In this document: positions 55,056 through 64,000 of the stretch, piece by piece
How positions within the stretch are numbered: position 1 is the first letter of the stretch
Layout: every line of letters begins with the position of its first letter
Assembly: GCA_013350335.1 (NCBI GenBank)
Contig: CM023537.1
Location: 47,056,111 to 47,120,110, forward strand
Source: Chimonanthus salicifolius
Lineage: Eukaryota; Streptophyta; Magnoliopsida; Laurales; Calycanthaceae
Reading direction: 5' to 3'
Length of the DNA: 64,000 nt
Program-made: the position numbers and the translations under genes
Notes under the pieces: generated by a model
Seen by the model: only the letters and a program-made list of their open reading frames with translations
Databases searched by the model: none
Told to the model about the DNA's origin: nothing

Positions 55056-58000
55056 ATTCTGTAACTGGACTATACCAGCCATATTGACTAAATCAGCAAA
55101 ATAAATATCAAATTTTTTTATATTTGACCAAAAAAAAATTCCCTGCAAAATATTGATATTACTATGTTTTAGTCAGACAAAATTTCATATTTCAGCCAAA
55201 ATCTGTAACTTAGATCACTACTCAAATTCTTTGGTTTTTTTCAGTAATGGATAAATTTGTAATTAGCTTAAAATTTAACATTTTCTTATATTTAAATTAA
55301 AATTTAGTTTCCATAATAATCAAATCTTCTATAATCCAATTAAATTGATTTTTAGTCTCATATTCATGCGACTTTACTGATATACAGACCCATTTTATTG
55401 GACTCGGCCCCTCCTGATTTGATTGATTCCCGTAGTAACTCAGCCAAATTCTTTTACTTTCATCCAATTCCAAATAAGACTTGGTCGATTCCACCTGAAA
55501 CTCAAAGGAAATATTTAAAATCTTGACTCGGACGAACTCGCATAAATTTTCTAAGATTTTAAATTTTGATTTTATCTCTAAGTTGTTAGTTGAATCACAT
55601 GACATAACATATTAAGATCTTTTTTATGGACGAGTTTGGGTAGTGTATTTGTATATCTCGAATCAAGTCGGGTTGGAAAAAATAAACCCTCATGAAATTC
55701 GAATCGGGTCGGATTGAAAAATTTAAAAGCAACCCTATTCGATCTAATCCGACTCGATCCTATTGCACCAAGTTATAAAACAACACTGGGGTTAAGTCGG
55801 GTCAGAAATTCAAGTCAAGTCAGGTTGAATAATTTGGATCAGCAATTTGTATCAGGTCGAATCGGATTCAATAATTTTTTACATGGGTTGAGTTTGTAGA
55901 CCTATTACATTAACTCAAACTCAAAGTAGCTCCCACATGTGGTGCTCCATTCTAGCTAGGCACATAATGGTGATTTCAGAACATAACCTTAAGTGCCCTA
56001 AAAGCAACCATCCTACATGTCAATTAAAATTAAAATTAAACTGCTAAATTAAAGTAATTGACTAATGAGATTCTCACAACCTAACACGAATTGCATGACA
56101 TTGACAATGCGAAATTAATCTAATTGACTAATGAGATTCTCAAGTGCTGGTGTCCAACGCGTAGAGACAAATATTTGTCTTTTCCATAAACTGAGACTAC
56201 AACTAAATATTTGTGGAAGGATTTGAATGTTACATTGCAACCTACAATTCTCTGTCTTTGACCATCTATAAATCTTATCATCTAATTACGCTTACTTGGT
56301 CAATGGTTCAAATTGTTTACTGAAACCTGGTTAGAAATGTCTTTCTTAGAAGGAGAGAGAGTTCTAGAAAGCTAGTGGACCATAGAGAATTATGAAAACT
56401 TTACCATATTCGAATTCAATGGATTGCAGGAAAGAAATCAAAGGGCTAAGGTTGTCCTCTTAGTTGTATTTTAGTCTTGAAGGAAGTCTCATTGGGCCCT
56501 TTTATGTAAATTATGCTAGGCCCTAACATAATATTCAATGACTACTGTATGTCTATCTACTATAGAGATTTAAACCGGATGAGGGCACCATCTATATTCA
56601 TATGATAAAACTGAACTTTGAAGAGTCTAATTTTATATGTTCCATCAGCTTTTGAATTTTTGACATATTGATGAGATACCTAACAATTGATATTGAATTA
56701 GGTACCATGTCCCATATTTAACGACAACCACATAATGTCTATTTGATCTAGAGTGAGAATCGCTATATAGTGAGCGACCAAATCATGTTGAGAGAAAAGT
56801 ATAATAGTGATATATTATATAACGAGTTATTACCGAAGAAGAGTATTGAGATTCATCAATGACTTATCACGTGTCTGATAGAGTTTGATCGGAGTTGTGG
56901 GCCAACTTAATATAATATATAGGATTAAATTACTTTACATAATTTATAAATTCTAAAGTCTTTTTATGTAATTGTTATTCACATCAAATTTAAAAAGACT
57001 TAGCTGTAGATTGAGAAGACGAAACAAAGAAAATGTAGAGTAGCTATCTTGTTTTAGTCGGTGAATGCAACAAGGAAAAAGAAATCATAATTAAAATTAA
57101 AAGAGATAAAAGACAAAATGACCTTTTAAGAGGAAGAGGCATGAATGGTTCGTGCCTGAGATAAGACACTGACTAGTGAGAGAATGACGGCAAACTGGTG
57201 TGGCCCAAGTCAAACATGGAGGGCTTGAAGTACTTAACAGCCTCACGAGTCTTAGTATCTCATCCACAGCGCTTTGGATTAGGGGTGACACCTCTAAATG
57301 CCATGTTCTTGCATCATCACTACATCATTCCATCATATTTTAGTAATTCAGTAAAATTAAATTGATTTAATTGGACTAATTTCAAAATGACAGTAATAAC
57401 CGTCATAAAATTTTGAGTATAGTCACTTAGGTAAAAAAATTGATTCACATATACATGTAGTTGTTATGCCTGTATAGATGAACCGATACGTATAGTCCAC
57501 AACAGGCCAATATGCACCCTTTGTCACTCATTTTGTGTCTTGAAAGGAAAACTTATGGACGGAATAAACAATCAATGGAAATCATTTATTTTTAGTGCTT
57601 TGATAAAAAACAGAAGATATAAAAGTATTGATTTATATGAAAACTTATGAATTCTATAAGTGGAAAATCTAGAGCCGAATTGTTTATTATATTTTTTTAT
57701 TTTTTCTAGATTATAGTAATTTATGCCAAGTCTATTTTGACGGTTAATTCTTTAAATATTTAAGAAAAATGGTTTTTAACTAGAGACGATACGGGCCTGT
57801 ATCATGGGCCAATGGATATGGGCTTTCGAGTACATTGGATGTGCATTGAAAACCTATTTGGACCCCAGTTTTTAGCCTTTGGATAAGGACCCATGAGAAA
57901 CAATTTATCATTCTCCCCATCAACGAGAACTCAACCTCAAGTTCTTGAAATTTTCTACCTGAATTAGAACCTCTTATATTGATGAGGCCTGAATGAAAAT

Positions 58001-58149
58001 ATTAAAGAATCTTAATAAAGTTTTCTACAATGGCAAAGTATGGCAAAAACAGCAAATATTAGAGTTGTCATCTAACTAATTCAGTGTATATTCTTTAAAC
58101 TCGAGGGCAAGTTTGTTCTCTTTTTTTTTTAACATTGATTGACTCATTG

Positions 58150-58205
<56 letters not shown>

Positions 58206-58466
58206 CATTCTAACATGCTAACATGTTATCTACCAAGTTCAATTTTTGAATTTTCCACTTTCTGCTGTTATTTTTTTGTATTTCTAAACTTTCTACAGTT
58301 TCTGGGTGTCTCCCCCCCTACAATCTTCTCCCCTCGTGGATAAATCATTTCCTTGACAGAATCATGATTTTGTATACTGCAGGAAGACCAAAATGATATT
58401 ACTTTCTTTTCTTTTTTTCTTGTTTTCATTCTAATAATGACCAGTTTTATAATCAAGTATCAGAGA
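55056..58466. other. Intergenic, no supported gene
   Basis: Counterpart of 13621-17431 without the hAT MITE. ORFs at 55297-55605 and 57097-57291 are open as in copy A, but unrecognised. Confidence 0.5.
58153..58202. repeat. (TA)25 microsatellite
   Basis: Uninterrupted TA run. The same site in copy A (17154-17168) has only seven to eight units. Confidence 0.95.
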
Positions 58467-59590
58467 ATGACATTAAACTGTACTTTTGTCAACCTTTTTA
58501 TTTTCTTCAATCATAACTTTAAGAAATTAGAGGCATGGACGATCATTGTAATCATGCTTTATATCCTTTGTATTCAATTAGTTTAGCTAATTCCAAGTGA
58601 AGAGAAGAGTATGTGTCTTTGTGCAAGTAAGTTTGTTTCTTTTGAATTCTAGTTTGATTTGTGTTGAATTAATTTATTTTATCAAGCATATTGTTCAAAT
58701 TTTGTATTTAAAGTTCAGATCTGAATTATTGTTTTAGTTTTGCATATTTTGAAATTATTTCAACAAACTCAATTCTAATTTTCACTGGAGAATTTTAAGT
58801 GGTGTCAATTTTTCTTTGAATGTTGACCTTATCCGTTTTTCCTAGGTTAGAAATCAAGGTTCTGGTTTATCCAACTGAGGTTCTAGTTGCCCATACAAGT
58901 GAGGTGAATTATTTATTGGCATTTGGAATAGAAGAAAGATCCAAAAAACTTCACTAAATTCTAAGAAGTCTTTGAGTTCAGGTTCTCTTGAGTTGCTTAC
59001 AGACTTGATCAGAATTTACAGATTTCTTCTTCTTTTTTTTTTTATGTTAGAGATCTAAATAGATATTAAAATCGCTCCTAGCCTTCATCATATATCATAC
59101 CTAAAACAATAGAAAGAGATCAAAGTTCGGCCAGAAGAGTGCTTGGCCAGTACAGTATAAAGTAAAATGTGCACCTAATCAAAGTTGGGCCGGCTATGAA
59201 CCGTCTGATAAAACCGGTTTCGATTGGTTCCACATTTTGCAATTTTTTACGGTGCATTCTAGCATCATGTAAATCATTCACATGCAAGAAGTACAACTTC
59301 AGTTTGTAGCGGGGAAGCAACTTTTGTAGAGTTCCACTTCTGCTAATTATTTCTTTAAGAAAGGACACAAAAACACACCAGAAGAACACAAAAATTCCTT
59401 CTTGTTATCTCTTAGTTCTCTTCTAGTTTTTTTTTTTTATTAGGGCGTACCATTCCTCACAGAGCCTGGACCCATTTGCATTTGAGTGCAATTCTGGTTA
59501 TTCAACACAAGCACACATGGCAACTGAGACTCAAATCCGCAACCTTACACATGGCAACTGAGACTCAAATCCACAACCTTTATGTCAAAG
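58467..59590. other. Copy-B-only intergenic DNA with a 34-bp tandem repeat
   Basis: No gene seen. The matching part of copy A is replaced by the half-MULE. Two 34-bp units, ACATGGCAACTGAGACTC..., lie at 59515-59548 and 59549-59582. The ORF at 59120-59389 is not family-like. Confidence 0.55.
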
Positions 59591-60123
59591 CAATAACAAA
59601 TTCAATGCTGTATTGCTGTTGTTGCCAAATCTTCAAGTTGAATTTTAGTAAAACGAGCAAGAGTAAATGTCCAACGGTCCTGACTGCTCATTCTCCCTCG
59701 TAGAAGTGGCCGGGAGGGCAATGTAGACCCCGAATGGGTACTCCATTTTGCGAAGGTAGCCATCCCATTCTTGCCTATTCAACATTTGTCTGTTTTTTTC
59801 ATTTTAGTTGACATCGTTACCCATATATACATAGTATTTATTTGGACATAAGATGGTCAAAAATGAATTACTGAAAAACACAGATTGTACCCTACTGCAC
59901 TTTGAAGTCAATCAGACCTAGTTTCATGTTTGATGCTATTTACAGTGCTCATCAGGTGAATTTTAAAATGGTATCATCAGCAAAACAAATTAACAGAACA
60001 ATGTCGCTTTTATGAAACTTTTCTTTCATTGATTTAGACTGAATTCGAGAAACCCAAGATACATACATTTTCATGATACAAGAATAACTTATGTTATAAA
60101 TCACCAAAGTAGATTCCTGACCA

Positions 60124-61424
60124 TCATAGAAGATGACTACTAGTGGTAAATACAGGCTCGTCTTGCATCTCTTCAAGAGAAATAAAGCCCAGTTTTACTT
60201 CATCGTCATCGTCATCGTCATCGTCTTCGTCATCGTCGTAATCATCAAACTCTGCAGTTTCCACATCCTCTACATTTGGGGCGTGGTTACTGGTGGTTAA
60301 TGCCAAGTCATCTTGATTTCTCTCACATGGAATGGATTTTTGCTCTGCATCATCAGCACCTTCATTGAATATGGAAATATCACCGGTCTTTTCATCAAGG
60401 TCCTGAACACTATTACCCATAAGTTCATTGACTTCTTTCTTTTCTTCAGCAGTCTTTGCCAAAGAAAGAAGTATGTTCTTTGCCTTCTGATCAGGTGGGA
60501 ATCCAGATGACTCCATTTCTTTGAACCATATGACTGCACTGCCAAAATCCTCATTCTTACCATGTGCATCCATGATGGTTGTGAATATGGTTTGGTTAGC
60601 TTTGATGCCTTTCATCCGCATTTCTTGGTATACGCCCATCATCTTCTCAAGATTGTTCATCTTTGCATACCCTTTCATCAGAGTTCCATATGTCACAATG
60701 TTGGGTTCAAAACCATCTTGTTTTATTCTCCGAAAGAATTTTTCAGCTCCTTCCATGTCAGATGCATTGACATAAGCTGCTAACATTGTGGTGTATGAGC
60801 AAAGGTCAGGACTGAACCTGCAAAAAAGAGAGGAAAAACAGAAAAGATGAGGAAAACATGATACTCTGGGAGATGATCTATTCACAACCACAAATGCATA
60901 GATTTCAAACTCTACCAATGGACAGAGCACAGGCCTGAAATTAGATTATCAGATAATCCTATTCATAACACTTCTTTTATTGTTTTAAGATATTCATTAC
61001 AGACGTTGACAACATCCTCTAGCACAGCTAGTGTTCAGTCCTGCAATCACAAAGCTACTGTTTCGAGTCATATGGGTGTCAAATAGACAAGATCCATAGA
61101 AAAAATTGTCAAATCCAATTATAAGTGAACCTCAGATTAATAGGATAAATGACTTCAATAATAATAATTCATGACAGGCATTTATAAGTAAACTTGGAGC
61201 ACTAACTATTTCTCATTTGAGGTACTCATTTGATGACCACAACTTAGATGGCTATGACACATTTGGTGTGACTTCTAGGTCATTCACCAGTGAACCCACA
61301 TTAGGGCCCAGACTGGTTTGGCTCAAGGGAATTTGTCCACATAGATGCATGTGAATCATCCTACTCTCAAGAATAAGGATATGCACCTTCCCCATGTGTG
61401 CGCGCATATGCCTGTGTTTGTGTT

Positions 61425-61461
<37 letters not shown>

Positions 61462-62790
61462 TGCAAAAGAAATATCTAACTTGTCTCTTCTCATGCTCTT
61501 GAACACAGTCCGAGCTTCCTCCACCATTCCGGATATTGCAAATGCATCGAGCAAAATGTTGTAAGCTTTGCGTGTTGGCCTGAGAAGAAAAATGTTAAAG
61601 GTGAAATCATATTTCACATGACAAAACAATGGTATTAAAAGAGATCTATGTCCAGAGCACATTTTGTTATTAATTCCATGTTTGCGCAACAATGAGAAAC
61701 AAAAATTTCCCAAACCATGATCACCCAATTTTAAGAGACAGGCCTAATCTAAAGGATTAGACCTCATTTGCTGATGGGTAAATGATTATTGGATTCAAAA
61801 TTTCATGGTTTGCCCAACACACACCATGCATTGTTTTTCTAGTAGATTTATTGATTCCTTCAGATATAAAATCGAACAATGTTCCGTAAGTAATACAGTA
61901 GAGGATGGACTATGAAAATTCAAGTCTCTATATATTGTAACCTTATAGGATTGCCCAAGTTTACAAATTCCCCTGTAAATGTTGGCCCTAAATCACAATC
62001 CAATGAATTTATACCCATGACATTGTTAGTTATACAGCAGCCAACCCCAAATAGATAAGAAAATAGCAATGGTGTTGATGATGATAAAGACAATGACACC
62101 GACTACAGAAGCAGCCTAGGTTTGTGTAGCAGCAGCCACAAGCCTGCGTAGGCTGCTTTGCAGCTTGTGTAATATCAATTCCTCCACAATTCTCTTGTAT
62201 GTAAGCCAAAGCAACCTGCAAATGGCATCTGAAAGCACTGTTTTTCATGCTTTGGGACAGGTATAATCTAGCCCTTATTAGAGATCAAATACTGTCAATT
62301 TTAAAATGAGTCACAAGGAGCCTGCTTTCATTAGTTTTTCATTCCTCCTATCATACGTCATACCCTCCATCACTACATAATCCAACATGTATCTATCCTT
62401 CCAAATTGTGAGGACCTTCCTCTCCATCTCATACCTTCGTTGTGTAACCTCTCTACTTTTCTGAACCTTCAAATGGTTCAAATATTTATAGTAATAATAA
62501 TGCAATAGATAAAATCAACAGCACATTGAGACTGGTAGCATATGAACAGAAACACATGATCATGTTCTAAAGTATAAATGCAACTTTTTTGGTTGTATCC
62601 AAATATGTGACCCGTATGTACAAATATTAAGTGTGGTGTAACTGAGAATCTCAGCATCAACACACCTGACGCCAGCATCCAGCATCTCCTCAAAAACTGC
62701 CAGTGCTTCTTCTTCCCTTCTAGCTTTCCCATAAGCATTTATTAGTAGAGTATAGCTCACGACATCAGGTTGAAGACCAGCCCTTTGCAT
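60124..62790 (-). CDS. P-class PPR protein, last three exons (At3g59040-like), 5' end outside window
   Basis: Exons 62666-62790, 61481-61579 and 60124-60817, joined in phase. Splice sites: acceptor GGTACAG|ATGCAAAGG; donor GTCAG|GTGTG to acceptor CTCAG|GCCAAC; donor GACAA|GTTAG to acceptor TGCAG|GTTCAG. Together they encode about five 35-residue PPR motifs (VVSYTLLINAYGKARREEEA, KAYNILLDAFAISGMVEEA, CSYTTMLAAYVNASDMEGA, VTYGTLMKGYAKMNNLEKM, IFTTIMDAHGKNEDFGSA). Then comes DQKAKNILLSLAKT and an acidic tail with a long Asp run. It ends ...FTTSSHLL at the stop 60124-60126. It best recalls Arabidopsis At3g59040 from memory. P-class PPRs bind organellar RNA, and the targeting peptide would be in the missing exons. 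The window's remaining ~1.2 kb upstream would be intron. Confidence 0.88.
60188..60246 (-). repeat. GAT/GAC trinucleotide repeat coding a poly-Asp tract
   Basis: Repeated ATCGTC on the plus strand encodes Asp (with Glu) in the C-terminal tail of the PPR protein. Likely length-variable without frame change. Confidence 0.85.
61428..61458. repeat. (GA)n microsatellite in a PPR intron
   Basis: About 15 GA units, 22 bp beyond the donor of the 99-bp exon. Confidence 0.9.
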
Positions 62791-64000
62791 CTGTACCAGG
62801 AATTTCGCTTCAGATTTTATCAACATAAGGTTAAAAATTAAATATAGGCCACAGGATGATTCCATATCTATCCAAGTTAGAATTCATTAAATGCAAAATA
62901 TAAATGATGCAGTGACTGTCACAAGTGTCTGCACTTTCATGGACTATCATTGAGATCATAATACAGCAATAATGGAAGAGAAACGACATGGCAAGGTGTT
63001 ACGACCAGTTGGAAATAATGTCTAAAAGTAGGATGTAGAGAGGCATGACTTAATTTGGCTTTAAAAACTTTATAAGTGGAGAGAAAAGGTAAGCAATAAA
63101 ACTGAAAAATGGTGAAAAAAATAAAGGAAAAAAGATTGAGAACCACCACAAATGGCTGAAGGATGCAAGTTATATTAGACCCATTTTGGACCTAGCACAT
63201 GGAAGCCAAGACAGAGTATAACATTGCAAAGCCTCAGGATTTAAGGTAGAAAGAGGAACTAGATCAAGATAAGCAGGAGAATTGGAATTCAGGTAAGGAG
63301 AAGTAACAACTATGGAATTTAAGATGTTAAATTATATAAATCTACGAGTCAAAGAAAGAAGAAGGAAGAGGGGGAGAGGGAGGGAGTGGGGGGGCAAACG
63401 AAAGAAATAGTAAAAGGATGAGACATGGACCACAGCAAAGTGTGCCAATGCAAGTTGGAGGTGCACACTTTACTCGCAGATTATGTGCTTCCTGCTTAAT
63501 ATATCAAGTGATTATGTATTTATCATGAACCTCTCTGAGGGCACCAAGAAATAATATTTAATAAATGCATAGAGACTGCTGGTAATACAAACTAAACATT
63601 TCCAATTTTACGACACCATATTCAGTTTATTTATTATATTGTTGTAATGCAGGTTCATCCCATACTGACTTGTAGTTATAAACTCTGTAGCAAAAATGAT
63701 GACAACTAAGGTCATAACTACAAGAAAATCAACCACCAATTGATAAAGGTGACATTATCACACACTTCCTTAGACCACCAACATAAGGATAGAATTTAGC
63801 AATGTTGTCAAACTCGAATCGTATGGTGAATTGATCTAGGAGTGTGAATCATGAATTGGAAATCGCAGAATCGTAAAATTCATAATGTTTTTTCTAAAAG
63901 TATTTTATAGATTATAAATACATATAACATGACATATATCAATACAAATTTGCCATTTATCATCCATCATAAATAACCATCTATAAAAAAAAGATACAAA
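62791..64000. other. No exon recognised; probably upstream intron of the PPR gene
   Basis: The exon at 62666-62790 starts after a clear acceptor, so more 5' exons must exist. None of the minus-strand frames to the window end shows PPR-like sequence. A purine-rich stretch is at about 63354-63400. Confidence 0.5.

Larger units (their letters stand above)
27616..59884. repeat. Tandem segmental duplication, copy B
   Basis: Direct repeat of copy A, expanded by later insertions at 29449-31283, 32697-36467, 44315-50988 and 54865-55046. It also holds sequence missing from copy A: 39165-39490, 39545-40650 and 58467-59580. The left boundary is a minimum, because the partner sequence to its left is outside the window. 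The right boundary falls where 59884 and 18617 stop matching, about 240 bp downstream of the PPR stop codon. Confidence 0.93.

Noticed and set aside
60313..60783. Plus-strand ORFs opposite the PPR gene
   Set aside because: Antisense shadows of the PPR exon, which has splice sites and PPR motifs.

Overview
This is nuclear DNA of a flowering plant, probably a eudicot. Evidence: an intron-containing P-class pentatricopeptide (PPR) gene, Ty1/copia and Ty3/gypsy LTR elements with plant-type primer sites, a Mutator-like element (MULE) with a FAR1-type transposase, hAT- and Mutator-type MITEs, and a tRNA-derived SINE. No bacterial operon, rRNA, tRNA or CRISPR signal was seen. I cannot name the species. 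All comparisons were made by eye.

Layout. The window is dominated by a direct tandem duplication. Copy A runs from before position 1 to about 18617; copy B runs from about 27616 to 59884. They are collinear. Copy B is longer mainly because it gained a 1.8-kb solo LTR (29449-31283), a 3.8-kb solo LTR (32697-36467) and a 6.7-kb LTR element (44315-50988). Copy A gained a 422-bp hAT MITE (13640-14061) and a half-MULE (17432-18301). Most insertions have intact target site duplications (TSDs), and the other copy shows the empty site. Shared insertions, notably a deleted copia element with the same AAGAA TSD in both copies, predate the duplication.

Host genes. Each unit carries two small minus-strand genes. 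Gene 1 (78 aa) is intact in both copies. Gene 2 is damaged differently in each copy. Both appear to belong to one small-protein family (APP[Q/R]...RR...L.TI.EEE). Beyond copy B lies the 3' half of a PPR gene resembling Arabidopsis At3g59040, minus strand, whose 5' exons lie outside the window.

Spacer between the copies (18618-27615). It holds a 6.8-kb MULE (20221-26999) with 0.6-0.7-kb terminal inverted repeats (TIRs) and a perfect 9-bp TSD. It has two convergent genes, laid out like maize MuDR. A minus-strand FAR1/MULE transposase carries a frameshift, an Asp-to-Asn change at the second catalytic position and probably a lost start codon. A plus-strand intact 588-aa ORF resembles the 'putative plant transposon protein' family. 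Between their 3' ends is a 0.55-kb foldback made of about 30-bp units. The TIRs are packed with GATCGATC-type palindromes. A second, truncated MULE end at 17432-18301 has a recognisably related terminus but a different palindrome, TTCATTCGAATGAA. This MULE group is the most novel-looking content of the window.
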